Below are positions 1 through 8,006 of a stretch of 35,105 nt of DNA, in pieces (position 1 is the stretch's first letter; every line of letters starts with the position of its first letter). The notes beneath the pieces were generated by a model. The model saw only the letters and a list, made by a program, of their open reading frames with translations, searched no databases and was not told the DNA's origin. A program made the position numbers and the translations under genes. Location: contig MNWW01000028.1 in the NCBI GenBank assembly GCA_001871415.1, positions 1-35,105 on the forward strand. The letters are read 5' to 3'. The DNA is from Candidatus Woesearchaeota archaeon CG1_02_57_44 (GTDB taxonomy: Archaea > Nanobdellota > Nanobdellia > Woesearchaeales > CG1-02-57-44).

Positions 1-114
1 GCTCAGGCTTCCGCCCGGATGACCTGAGCCGGCGTGGTGGATGACCTTGAGAGTCTGCACGCGCAGCTGGCGCGCTATCTCTTCAAGTTCCTTGATGTCG
101 TGAGTTGTTTCCAT
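1..114 (-). CDS. Transketolase, N-terminal part (cut by window edge)
   Basis: Only the first 38 codons are inside the window. They begin METTHDIKELEEIARQLRV and continue into a conserved HHAGSGHPGGSLS segment, the start of the thiamine-diphosphate-binding domain of transketolase, which moves two-carbon units between sugar phosphates. Archaea often split transketolase into two genes, and this would be the N-terminal subunit, but the fusion state cannot be seen. The ATG at 112-114 lies about 28 bp downstream of a TATA-like element on the minus strand, so the mRNA is probably leaderless. It is divergent from the nucleotidyltransferase fusion at 399. The family call is confident because the HxGSGHPGGSLS motif is diagnostic. 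Confidence 0.85.
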   Translation of the reverse strand, partial: METTHDIKELEEIARQLRVQTLKVIHHAGSGHPGGSLS

Positions 115-138
115 TATCGTGGCCAAGTTTGGTTTTGG

Positions 139-147
139 TATATGTTT
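139..147 (-). promoter_or_regulatory. Box A (TATA) of the transketolase gene
   Basis: On the minus strand this reads AAACATATA. Its centre is about 28 bp upstream of the ATG at 114, the spacing expected for a leaderless archaeal transcript. Confidence 0.5.
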
Positions 148-292
148 GTTGCGGTCGGATGGCGCAGGAAGGGTGGTATCTCTCCTGCGCCACTGTGGTG
201 GAGGGGGAGGTGCGGCGCCGTGGGCGCGGCGCCGCGTTGGGTAGTACGCCAGAAGCCACGAAGACCAAAGACGTAATACTTTATCATACATT

Positions 293-324
293 ATTGGCAT
301 CTTATATATAAATATTGCGCCAAT
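293..324. promoter_or_regulatory. ATTGGC/GCCAAT inverted repeat around a TATA-rich core
   Basis: ATTGGC at 293-298 and its reverse complement GCCAAT at 319-324 flank CTTATATATAAATA. The TATA core could serve either strand. It is about 90 bp upstream of the start at 399, so it is not the closest promoter of that gene. The symmetry suggests a binding site for a dimeric regulator; the adjacent gene carries a ribbon-helix-helix domain, a class that binds such sites. The rest of the 115-398 gap shows no convincing gene. Confidence 0.35.
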
Positions 325-366
325 GCTGGGCGTTTTCTGTCCGAAAGAGTCCTGCAACAGCAAGCC

Positions 367-374
367 TTTATATA
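367..374 (+). promoter_or_regulatory. Box A of the RHH-nucleotidyltransferase gene
   Basis: TTTATATA centred about 28 bp upstream of the ATG at 399. No ribosome binding site lies between, so a leaderless transcript starting at or next to the ATG is likely. This decides the start against the more upstream in-frame ATG at 315. Confidence 0.6.
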
Positions 375-398
375 CAAAAAGGTACTACATCATCATAC

Positions 399-1232
399 AT
401 GAAAGACCGCATCGCGATAACCCTTGACGCGGGCCTGCTCACGCTCGTCGACAGCAAAGTGGGGGCGCAGTTGCAGAACCGCAGTCAGGCCATAGAGCAT
501 TTCCTGCGTCTGGGTCTCTTCGGGCACGCGAAGCTCGCGGGACTTATCATGGTCAGCGCGGAGCATCAGGAACGGGTGCTCGCGTTCGCAGGGAGCGGAC
601 CGTCAGGATCAAAGAAGGCGAAGAAGGGCAACAAGAGGGCCACCACGAGCGTGCAAAGAGACGAGCACGCGGGCAACGCCGACGCGCAGCCGCTCATATC
701 GCGCCAGACGCGCGCGCTCGCCGACGCTGGCTGCCAGCGTATCATCATCGTCACACAGGATGGTCCACAATTGAAGCGTCTTATTGATACCATTGCCAAG
801 AATAACGCGCAGGTGGTCACGAGGGACGTCAAAGGGACCGCGCAGGTCATCGCCGCAGCAGGTGAGGCGGGTATCGACTCACCGTTCTTCGCGTTGGGCG
901 GCGATATCAGTTTCTCCTGCTCGCTCGCGGCCATGATGGAATATCATCTGCGCCACGGCAAGGTCGCGACCATGGGTCTCATCTCCGGACCTGAACCGAC
1001 CAAGGCGGGATGCGCCATGCTATCCGGCGATGCTATCACGCACTTTGAGGAACGCCCCAGCAAGGCCGACAGCTACGTCATAAACGCGGGCATCTACTGC
1101 TTCTCGCCGACGATATTCTCCTTCATCGGCCCCAAGGATATCTCGCTTGAGCGTCACGTCTTTCCGCGTCTCGCCGAGGCAGGCCAGCTCATGGGCTGGT
1201 TCGTTCCGGGCGAGTATCGGCATGTGGGGTGA
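399..1232 (+). CDS. Ribbon-helix-helix domain fused to a degenerate sugar nucleotidyltransferase
   Basis: The protein has 277 residues. Residues 1-45 look like a CopG-type ribbon-helix-helix DNA-binding domain: RIAITLDAGLL, then NRSQAIEHFLRLGL. The rest resembles NDP-sugar pyrophosphorylases: QPLISRQTRALADAG, a GGDIS segment where the family has its metal-binding GD, FEERP, VINAGIYCFSP, and a final EYRHVG matching the usual end of the catalytic domain. The glycine-rich GGxGTR loop that binds the nucleotide is not recognisable; a Lys/Gly-rich low-complexity stretch (about residues 66-95) fills its place. There is no C-terminal left-handed beta-helix. It could be a regulator sensing sugar nucleotides with little or no enzyme activity, which is inference. 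It converges on the next gene with a 9-bp gap. Confidence 0.75.
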   Translation: MKDRIAITLDAGLLTLVDSKVGAQLQNRSQAIEHFLRLGLFGHAKLAGLIMVSAEHQERVLAFAGSGPSGSKKAKKGNKRATTSVQRDEHAGNADAQPLISRQTRALADAGCQRIIIVTQDGPQLKRLIDTIAKNNAQVVTRDVKGTAQVIAAAGEAGIDSPFFALGGDISFSCSLAAMMEYHLRHGKVATMGLISGPEPTKAGCAMLSGDAITHFEERPSKADSYVINAGIYCFSPTIFSFIGPKDISLERHVFPRLAEAGQLMGWFVPGEYRHVG

Positions 1233-1241
1233 TGTCGCTGA

Positions 1242-2240
1242 TCAGACGCTGGTCAGGAATCCCCACCAGGGCGCTTTCTCATCGAGGATATCACCAGTAT
1301 CCTCCGCGTCGTAGATGGTGGTGAGCGTCATGTGGATGGGGATGAGCCCCAGCAGCATGCATGGCTCCTTGTGCTGGGCCAGATAGACCAGGCGCCCGCT
1401 GCTGCTCGTGACCGTGATCCTATAGTAATCGTCGAGGCGGTCAGGGATGGAAGCGACTTCTCTGCCCTGCACATAGACCTTGGCGTCGATTACCTCAGCG
1501 TCCTTCGCGATGATTGCGGTATCGTCGACCTGCAGGGTGTTCCCTGATACGGTGACCGCTCTGCTGCCGATGCGCGCGTGCAGTGTTGGCTTCCGGGCGC
1601 TGCCTGCTGACTGGTCTATGCCGGATGAGAGAGGGCCTGCTGCGCTCTGGTGTCGCTCCGGGACGCTCTGTGATAGAGCGCGATTGAGGGATGCAAGCTC
1701 CTCTTCAGCGCCGAGCTGCTGCAGGCCGCTGATGGCATGTGTCGCCTGTCTGAGAAGCTCGCTGCGCGCATCCTGTCTGCAGCGTGATTCCAGCAGGGCG
1801 AGCCGGGCCATGCCTTCTGAGAGGTTCTTTCGCGAAAGACCCGAGGAGGCCAGCTGCTCATCGCTGAGCCCTGCCAGTGCTTGTTGATGGAGCGCCTGCA
1901 AGTGCTCGGCCCGGCTGCAGCTGGTGATGCCGATCAGGCCGAACGTCCTTGCGATGGTCCAGGCGTCCCCGGCAAGCGCGTCACCCAGCAGGGGGGCGCT
2001 CGCCGCGAGCGAATGGATATCCTGCGTCTGGTTCCACAAGGGGTCGCTCTCATTGGTGATGCCCTGTTGCGTGCTGAGGGACTCGGCTTGCTGGAACGTC
2101 GGCTCAAGCATATCTGCTATCTGGTCGCTGAGGGTGTCTATGGCATCCGCGTGTGCGGCCGGGGCGGAAGTGACGCAGAAGCCAAGGACAAGCAAAGAGA
2201 CAAGAGCCCTATCCACGAAGTGCCGTTGGTTTCTTCGCAT
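1242..2240 (-). CDS. Exported protein of unknown function
   Basis: This is a 332-aa protein. A signal peptide is clear: basic MRRNQRHFVDR, a hydrophobic core (LVSLLVLGFCV) and an AHADA-like cleavage region near residue 32. The mature part is mostly helical by composition to about residue 205, followed by a beta-rich C-terminal part (about 210-325) with short Val/Ile/Thr strands. No C-terminal membrane anchor is visible and I recognise no family. It is the last gene of the minus-strand cluster; its ATG is 12 bp past the stop of the preceding gene, so the two are almost certainly co-transcribed. Context suggests it works with the membrane protein and the C25-like protease upstream. Confidence 0.7.
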   Translation of the reverse strand: MRRNQRHFVDRALVSLLVLGFCVTSAPAAHADAIDTLSDQIADMLEPTFQQAESLSTQQGITNESDPLWNQTQDIHSLAASAPLLGDALAGDAWTIARTFGLIGITSCSRAEHLQALHQQALAGLSDEQLASSGLSRKNLSEGMARLALLESRCRQDARSELLRQATHAISGLQQLGAEEELASLNRALSQSVPERHQSAAGPLSSGIDQSAGSARKPTLHARIGSRAVTVSGNTLQVDDTAIIAKDAEVIDAKVYVQGREVASIPDRLDDYYRITVTSSSGRLVYLAQHKEPCMLLGLIPIHMTLTTIYDAEDTGDILDEKAPWWGFLTSV

Positions 2241-2252
2241 ATGATATCCTGC

Positions 2253-3317
2253 TCACCGTCTGTGGGAAGCGCCTCTCAGGAAGATTAGCAGCGCCAGGAG
2301 CGCGATGATAGCGACGCTCTCCGTCAGGATGATGCCATCGCGCAGGTCGGGTGCGATATTCCCGGCGTTCGTGTCTTCTGCTGGCATTGCGGCCAGAAGG
2401 GGTATCTCCCGCTGATAGGAGCCAAAGTCCGTGTCCACAATCAGTGTCAGTGTATAGCTGCCCGGCTCAGAAAACAGCAGCTTCTGAGGATTGCGATTGG
2501 ACAGCAGTCCCGTGCCGCCGGGGCCTGCGAGCGATCCTTGGATGACCGGCGTGACCTCCCTGCCGCCTACGCTCGCGCTGACGCGCAGGTAGCTCTCACC
2601 AAGAGGGATGCTGCTGTAGGGTGTGACGCAGCCAGGGTCTGCGCAGATGGAGGCCTCGACATCCAGCAGCTGCCCGGGGTTCGTCGCATTATTGGCGGCA
2701 TCATAGTCAAGCACTATCTGATAGAATCGGGAAGCGTTGTCCATGGCACCCGCAGTGACGCTGTATCGTGTCGCTTCCAGCGCTGACTGGCGCGCCGCGT
2801 ACGGCATGCTGGCCTGCGATGTCACCTCAGCATACAGCCCCGCAACCTGCTCGGCATACGCGCGCTGCTCGGACGAAGGCCTTGCCTGTAGGCTCTGGGA
2901 GAATGCCCTGCTGGCGAACTGCCAGCTGCCCTGGCATTCTGCGCGCAGCAGCGCGAGGGCGAGCGTATGCCACGCGCCAGGCACCTTGTCCTCCTGGTAG
3001 GTCACATCGTAGATGCTGCCCATGTCCTGCACAGCCTGGAATGCGGTCTGCATGACGCAGAGACCGATGCTGATGTCCCTGATATTCTCCAGCTCCCGCA
3101 GCGCGCTGTCATAGTCCTGCCTGTCCAGAGCCACGCGCAATCTCGCGAGCGCGGCGTCCGAGGCGTTGAGCGCCGCATCATCAGAGGGCGTCGCATGGAT
3201 GGCAGGCAGCAGCGCAGCGGCGATGAAGAGCGCAGCGAAGAGCGCGCATACAGGAGGCGCGAGCCATCGGTCACTGGTCCTGATGTAGGTGCGTCTTACC
3301 GGGGGGTGATAGCTCAT
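2253..3317 (-). CDS. Membrane-anchored extracytoplasmic protein with helical repeat region
   Basis: The product has 354 residues. The start at 3317 (MSYHPPVRRTY) is chosen because it follows the stop of the upstream gene by one base and has a GGAGG site about ten bases before it; an in-frame ATG at 3338 would overlap that gene. A hydrophobic segment (about 22-42, CALFAALFIAAALLPA) acts as signal or anchor. Residues about 50-205 are helical and Ala-rich, with repeat-like pairs reminiscent of TPR (LDRQDYDSALRELENI), then a beta-rich domain (215-310) and a C-terminal helix (IIALLALLIFL) followed by RGASHRR. Topology is therefore outside with a short cytoplasmic basic tail. No specific family is recognised. 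Confidence 0.7.
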   Translation of the reverse strand: MSYHPPVRRTYIRTSDRWLAPPVCALFAALFIAAALLPAIHATPSDDAALNASDAALARLRVALDRQDYDSALRELENIRDISIGLCVMQTAFQAVQDMGSIYDVTYQEDKVPGAWHTLALALLRAECQGSWQFASRAFSQSLQARPSSEQRAYAEQVAGLYAEVTSQASMPYAARQSALEATRYSVTAGAMDNASRFYQIVLDYDAANNATNPGQLLDVEASICADPGCVTPYSSIPLGESYLRVSASVGGREVTPVIQGSLAGPGGTGLLSNRNPQKLLFSEPGSYTLTLIVDTDFGSYQREIPLLAAMPAEDTNAGNIAPDLRDGIILTESVAIIALLALLIFLRGASHRR

Positions 3318-3318
3318 C

Positions 3319-5751
3319 TTAGTGCGCCTCCCCCGCATAGGTGCGCTGCGCCCCGAGGCACTCAGGCAGCGTCGTTCTGCAGAAGAAATTCATGTTGTTG
3401 ATGTAGATGCAGTAGTCAAGCAGTGAGACCGAATAGGTCCCTTCCAGTGCGTCATGGGTGTCCACATTGCTGCCGCGCAGCGCGAAGGTCGAACCCTGAT
3501 AGGTCACTATGGTGTGCTGGCCGACGACATCGCTGGGCTGCGCCAGGATGCAGTACTCCGCGTCTCCTCCGGTGCAGTCGGCGAGACCGAACACGTTGGT
3601 GACAGTCCCCATCGGCTGCGCCAGGCTGATGAGCTGGGTCTTGGGCACGTCGCAGATGAACGCCCAGCGCTGGTCAAGCTGTTCTTCAGGTGTCGCAGTG
3701 GTATGCTTGAACTTCTTGATGGGGAAGAACTCCGGCGAGCTGATTTCATCGATGGGCCAGGCATAGGCGTTCCTGCTGGTGGTTATCTTCCCTGTCACCG
3801 GGTCGAACTCGTCTCCCATGGTATCAGGGTACGTCAGGCGGTATTCCTTGACCGTGCGCGCCTGCACGCCGTTGGTGTTGCCGCGCATGGCCACATTGAC
3901 CTTGAAGAGCTGATCGTCAGGCCCGTCTTTCCATGATGCCTTCAGCAGAGGGTCGCCATAGAGAATCATGATGGACCTCGTTGTTATGGGCAGGCTTGCG
4001 ACATACTGACCGAGGGTGATGCCGGTGATATCATAGTCATCCCAGCCCGTGGTTTCGACCGTGGTGCCGATGAATGCCGCTATCCAGTCGAACATGCGCG
4101 GCTCAAGCTGGTTGACCGAGAGGCAGCCTTCGTCGATGATGATGGTGCTCTTTCCCCGTGTGTTGATATCATAGACAGGCAGCACGCCGCCATGCGCATG
4201 GCTTATCCATAGCGTCTTATCCTGGACCGATGTCTCAATGCTCCCCATGATCACATCAGGGCCTGCCGCCGGGTCAACGATGCCGAGCGCATTGGCATAG
4301 CTCTGGTAGAGGGCGTAGCTGTTCTCCACATGCTTGCTCCGATAGAACGCGCCGTTAGACCATGAATAGGGCGGATACTCTATCTGCTGCGTGAAGAGCG
4401 CGTTCTGTCCGTGCAGGGAGATGACCCTGTCATAGTAGAATGCGCGGTTCATCAGGGCCGAGCTTCTGGCGATGTTCTGGTAGTTGTTGCCTCTGTCCGT
4501 GGCTATCCTGCCGTAATTCCAGACCACGTCATATTTTGCCGCGTCCAGGCGGCTGCGGGCTATATCATAGTCACAGCTGGCGTATTCCCATCCGCTCGTG
4601 CCCAGCCAGGGTGCATTGAGCTCGCGCGGGATGCTGTCGATGCTGGCCAGGATGAGCAGATACCCCTGTCCGGGATCGATGCTGTTCACATTCATGCCAA
4701 GGGCCTGCAGGCTGCGGGGGTTCTCTTCGAGCACGCGGTTGGTGCCAAAGTAGCGGGTGCCATCTACCTTGTAGGCGACCTGCGCGCTGACGATGGCGCA
4801 TTTCTCCGTGTCACCCGTGGCCGAGTAATGCTCGATGGGCAGGAGGAATGCCTTACGGTAGGCCGCGTAGTAGGGCGCGAGCATGCTGTTGTAGTCCTTG
4901 GGGATGTCCGTGCTGCCGGTGGTGGTGAATGCGTCGGTCAATACAAGGGTGACCGGGTCTGGATGGCTGTCAGCGTAGGATTTCTCTATGACCGCCACGT
5001 CATCCAGCCCGTCCACCACGACCTTGCGCGCGCCGGGGAACAGGTCATCCATGCCTGGCGGCAGGAATGGCATATTGCCCATGTCAGGGTTTGCCGCGTA
5101 CCAGGAGGCGTACATGGCATAGTAATAATCACTGGCCGTCGCGTAGGCCGTCACCTGCTGCCCTGCGTAATGCTTCTGCAGGAACGCGCGGACATCTGCC
5201 TCGCTGGTGATGGAGGTCACCGTGGTTATCTGCAGGTCCTCCAGGAAATTCTGTGTCGCGATGTGCCTCGCGGGCGCCTGCGTGTCGATGAGCAGCGGGA
5301 TGTGCTCGCGCACCGCTATGCCGACGAGCGGGAAGACCAGCTTCCAGTCCGGCTTGACCACGAGCGCCTCAGTCGGCGCTGGCTCTGTGCCATCGACGAA
5401 ATGGATGTTGTGAGTGACAGGCGCGCTGGCCGAGAACACCCGTGGCGAGAGGCTGTTCATGTCTAAGTCGACGGTCCCTGCGCCGCTGAGCATGCGCTCC
5501 TCCCTGCAGGTGGGAAGGCTGGTGACATCGATCTGCTCACCCGTGTCAGTATCGGTGATGGTGGCAGTTGTTGTAGGCACTTGCTGCTCGCTTTGTGTCT
5601 GCTCGTTCCACATGGTGACCGTCCCCGGGTTATACTGCACATCAAGGTTGGAGAACGCTGGCTGGCTGGGAGTCGCTGCCAGTGCCGGCATGGCGCAGAG
5701 CAGGACGAGGAGAAGCGAGACAGATGACAATCGCATGGCGTTGGTTCTCAT
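3319..5751 (-). CDS. Secreted gingipain-like (peptidase C25-like) cysteine protease
   Basis: The product is 810 aa counted from MRTNAM, chosen because a signal peptide (SSVSLLLVLLCAMPALAA) follows at once; an ATG at 5859 would add 36 repeat-encoded residues. The catalytic region shows the C25 layout: a His-Gly pair in SHAHGG (His about 520), then 23 residues later a Cys in DEGCLS (Cys about 543), and LYGDPLLK (about 599), the conserved LLGDP-type end of the domain. In C25 enzymes this His and Cys form the catalytic dyad. Residues about 610-810 form a beta-rich C-terminal region with paired cysteines. No C-terminal anchor is seen. Likely role: processing of exported or surface proteins. The family is assigned from motifs and order; substrate specificity is unknown. 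Confidence 0.7.
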   Translation of the reverse strand: MRTNAMRLSSVSLLLVLLCAMPALAATPSQPAFSNLDVQYNPGTVTMWNEQTQSEQQVPTTTATITDTDTGEQIDVTSLPTCREERMLSGAGTVDLDMNSLSPRVFSASAPVTHNIHFVDGTEPAPTEALVVKPDWKLVFPLVGIAVREHIPLLIDTQAPARHIATQNFLEDLQITTVTSITSEADVRAFLQKHYAGQQVTAYATASDYYYAMYASWYAANPDMGNMPFLPPGMDDLFPGARKVVVDGLDDVAVIEKSYADSHPDPVTLVLTDAFTTTGSTDIPKDYNSMLAPYYAAYRKAFLLPIEHYSATGDTEKCAIVSAQVAYKVDGTRYFGTNRVLEENPRSLQALGMNVNSIDPGQGYLLILASIDSIPRELNAPWLGTSGWEYASCDYDIARSRLDAAKYDVVWNYGRIATDRGNNYQNIARSSALMNRAFYYDRVISLHGQNALFTQQIEYPPYSWSNGAFYRSKHVENSYALYQSYANALGIVDPAAGPDVIMGSIETSVQDKTLWISHAHGGVLPVYDINTRGKSTIIIDEGCLSVNQLEPRMFDWIAAFIGTTVETTGWDDYDITGITLGQYVASLPITTRSIMILYGDPLLKASWKDGPDDQLFKVNVAMRGNTNGVQARTVKEYRLTYPDTMGDEFDPVTGKITTSRNAYAWPIDEISSPEFFPIKKFKHTTATPEEQLDQRWAFICDVPKTQLISLAQPMGTVTNVFGLADCTGGDAEYCILAQPSDVVGQHTIVTYQGSTFALRGSNVDTHDALEGTYSVSLLDYCIYINNMNFFCRTTLPECLGAQRTYAGEAH

Positions 5752-5804
5752 GGTGCACGTATGGTAGTGTCGGGGCTGGCGTTGTCTTCGGGGGTGCGGT
5801 ATCA

Positions 5805-5868
5805 TCTGCATTCGGTACTGTCTGCATTCAGTACCGTCTGCATTCGGTACTGTCTGCATTCAGTACCA
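5805..5868. repeat. Four 16-bp tandem repeats alternating between two mirror-like forms
   Basis: Units at 5805, 5821, 5837 and 5853 read TCTGCATTC followed alternately by GGTACTG and AGTACC(G/A). GGTACTG and CAGTACC are reverse complements, so neighbouring units can pair as hairpins with a TCTGCATT loop. On the minus strand each unit carries an ATG. The array fills the 118-bp spacer upstream of the protease gene and would lie in its leader if transcribed from the promoter near 6583. Confidence 0.9.
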
Positions 5869-5869
5869 T

Positions 5870-6553
5870 CTACACATGATGCATCGTGCTGTGGACAACA
5901 GGCAATATAATACTTTCGCCTGTCTGGTCATCGACAATGCGATAGGTGACTATCTGGGTGATGTCCACTCCTATCCTGGTCTGTGCCACGGCCTGCACGA
6001 TATGGATGCCGTCGTGGCGCACAGCATAGGGGATGTTCAGGGGATTCGCATGGATGGCGTCATAGAGCTGTCGGTAAAATTCCTCGAGTGCTGCGACGCG
6101 GTAGGGATAGGTCTGCTCGTAGCCTTGCAGGTGCAGGACCCCGACAGGGCTTCTGGCCTCCAGCGGGAACTGGAAGGCGAGGCCGAGAGGATCCTCAGAG
6201 GTCCTGGCATAGGTCAGATGGCCATACCTGATGGAGAATCCGGACAGTTCAAAGTCACGAAGCCGCCCAAGGCAGGTGCGCGCCTGTGTCGCGATATCCG
6301 ACGAGAGCTTATCTCCAAGAGGATAGTCCCGTGAGATAGCCCGGGGAAGCGCTCCCTGTGCGCCAGCGGTGGCGAAGCAGAGGCCGTAGAAGTCCGCGAC
6401 GCGCAGGGCGCCTTCGCGCAGGGAATAATACTCCTGTGTCCCTAAGGTCACGCGCGTGCTCCATACCAGGTGCTGCGCATAGAGCAGGATGCTCACCGAC
6501 AGTATGAGCACGACGCCAAGGATGAGGAACGGGGTGATCTCTCCTCGGGCCAT
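5870..6553 (-). CDS. Membrane-anchored protein with pilin-like N-terminus
   Basis: The product has 227 residues and begins MARGEITPFLILGVVLILSVS, a short charged head followed directly by a long hydrophobic helix. This resembles archaeal type IV pilin-like or class III signal-type N-termini (the GQ(V/I)T-F-I-I-G pattern common in small archaeal genomes); the exact cleavage site is uncertain. The remainder is a soluble extracytoplasmic domain with two cysteines (about residues 59 and 93) and mixed alpha/beta composition. No enzymatic motif is seen. It is the first gene of the minus cluster with the C25-like protease. The promoter at 6578-6588 is about 28 bp upstream of the ATG, implying a leaderless start. 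Confidence 0.7.
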   Translation of the reverse strand: MARGEITPFLILGVVLILSVSILLYAQHLVWSTRVTLGTQEYYSLREGALRVADFYGLCFATAGAQGALPRAISRDYPLGDKLSSDIATQARTCLGRLRDFELSGFSIRYGHLTYARTSEDPLGLAFQFPLEARSPVGVLHLQGYEQTYPYRVAALEEFYRQLYDAIHANPLNIPYAVRHDGIHIVQAVAQTRIGVDITQIVTYRIVDDQTGESIILPVVHSTMHHV

Positions 6554-6577
6554 GTGGAGCTACGGGCTGGCGCAGTT

Positions 6578-6588
6578 GATATTTCTTT
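6578..6588 (-). promoter_or_regulatory. Box A of the export/protease cluster
   Basis: On the minus strand AAAGAAATATC is centred about 28-30 bp before the ATG at 6553. No better TATA element precedes the three downstream genes, so it may drive all four. Confidence 0.45.
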
Positions 6589-6710
6589 TGTTCCCATTGT
6601 CTGGTAGGGTTAGGGACATTCAGGGTTTCGTGCGTCCGTTGCTGATATGGCGCGTCACAGACCGGTGCGCGAAGTAGCGCTGTTCTCTGCGCTGTTGTCC
6701 TGCGCAGGCC

Positions 6711-7961
6711 TCAGGAATCCGGCTGGCCCGAGGTGCGCTTGCCTTTGCCCTGCCGCAGCGCATCTTGCAGCGCGCTTCGCAACGCGTCCTGCACCGCTGG
6801 CACGGTTATCGCCTTCATGCACTGCTGCTCCTTGTCGGTTCCCGTGAACCTGCATTCCGGAACGCTCCCGCGATGCACATTGATGCAAGGCGAGTACGGG
6901 CAGCACCCTCCACGATAGACCGAGACATTCTCTTTCCCGAGCGGCGCGAAGCGTGAAGGAACATTAGGCCCGAACAATCCTACGACTTTGCATCCCTGCG
7001 CGGCCGCGATGTGCATAGGCCCGGTGTCATTGGAGAGCATAAGGTCACATTCCTTGCAGACAGCCGCGAGCTCTTCCAGGGACAATTGCCCAGCGAGATT
7101 CAGGACGCGTTCGTGGCGGGTGCTGCTCGCTGTTGCTCCCTGGTCTTTTCCGCTCGTCCCTGACATCCGCGCCACGCTCTCGCACACCGCAGCATCGCCC
7201 TTCCCTCCCACGAGAACGACACCCATCCCTCGCTCACGCGCCCACGCCACTACCTTGGCCATACGAGACATTGGCCACATACGGCTTTTTGCCGAGTCGG
7301 CCACAGCAGGAGCGACGCAGAGCAGTGGCCTGCCAACCCCCTTCAGCAGTGAGCGGGCCCTGGCGCGTGCCGCGCTTGAGACCTTGAGTTCAATCAGCTT
7401 GTCAGGATAGGGGACCTTGGATGTGGACACAAGCAACGGCTTGGCAAGGTCGATGAACGCGTGGCTTTCATGCAGGGTATCATCGAGCCGCACAGTGTCT
7501 GTATAGAGCATGCCGCGTGGCCAGAGCGAAAATCCCAGTCGTCGACGCGACAGCAGCAGCGACAGCAGCGCGCTGCCATTGCTGAAGGGTTCCGTGTCGA
7601 TAACGGCGTCATAGTGGCGCGACGGGCATCTGCCCCTGAGCGCGCGCAGCAGCCCGCCCGGGGCGCCGACATCCACCACCTCGTCGAACAGCCCGCTCAT
7701 GCGCAGCACCGCGCTGACCCTGCTGGTGGTTATCGCGTCGATGCGCGCATGGGGATGCTGCCTGCGAAGCTCCCTGACCATGGGCAGCGTCAGCACTGCT
7801 TCGCCCACAGCCCAGAGCCGCACGACCGCGATGCTGCGCACATCGGCGACAGGACGGGGTCGCGTCAATAGCTCAGGAATCGAGGCTATCTTTCCGCCGA
7901 GCACCAGCAGCGCGCCGAGGCTCTGGTCCGTCCAGCGCAGGGTTTTTCCGTTGAGGGTCAT
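6711..7961 (-). CDS. Glycosyltransferase family 9 (heptosyltransferase-like)
   Basis: The product is 416 aa. Residues about 43-75 match the GT9 N-terminal Rossmann domain (IAVVRLWAVGEAVLTLPMV, then LRRQHPHARIDAITT). The C-terminal domain has CVAPAV, GMGVVLVGGKGD and the diagnostic SNDTGPMHIAAAQGCKVVGL with FGPNVPSRFAP, the nucleotide-sugar-binding region. A Cys-rich tail (CCPYSPC, then C-x-F-TGTDKEQQC) follows, also typical of GT9 proteins. The enzyme probably adds a sugar to a surface glycan; donor and acceptor are unknown. It is the last gene after GT2 and DUF2304, 45 bp after the DUF2304 stop, with no clear promoter of its own. The family call is firm; the pathway is inferred from the AglB neighbourhood. 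Confidence 0.88.
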   Translation of the reverse strand: MTLNGKTLRWTDQSLGALLVLGGKIASIPELLTRPRPVADVRSIAVVRLWAVGEAVLTLPMVRELRRQHPHARIDAITTSRVSAVLRMSGLFDEVVDVGAPGGLLRALRGRCPSRHYDAVIDTEPFSNGSALLSLLLSRRRLGFSLWPRGMLYTDTVRLDDTLHESHAFIDLAKPLLVSTSKVPYPDKLIELKVSSAARARARSLLKGVGRPLLCVAPAVADSAKSRMWPMSRMAKVVAWARERGMGVVLVGGKGDAAVCESVARMSGTSGKDQGATASSTRHERVLNLAGQLSLEELAAVCKECDLMLSNDTGPMHIAAAQGCKVVGLFGPNVPSRFAPLGKENVSVYRGGCCPYSPCINVHRGSVPECRFTGTDKEQQCMKAITVPAVQDALRSALQDALRQGKGKRTSGQPDS

Positions 7962-8006
7962 GGTATCACGATAGCAGGCTATGGGTGCTGCACAGGTTCG
8001 CTTCTC

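Noticed and set aside
34-311. Overlapping short plus-strand frames at the left edge
   Set aside because: They lie over the start and promoter of the minus-strand transketolase gene and have no plausible initiation signals.
1226-1262. Possible C/D-box guide RNA (GTGATGT and CTGA-like motifs)
   Set aside because: C box mismatched and spacing too short; motif pair expected by chance.
4411-5466. 351-codon plus-strand frame inside the protease gene
   Set aside because: Antisense shadow; the minus strand carries a signal peptide and catalytic motifs.
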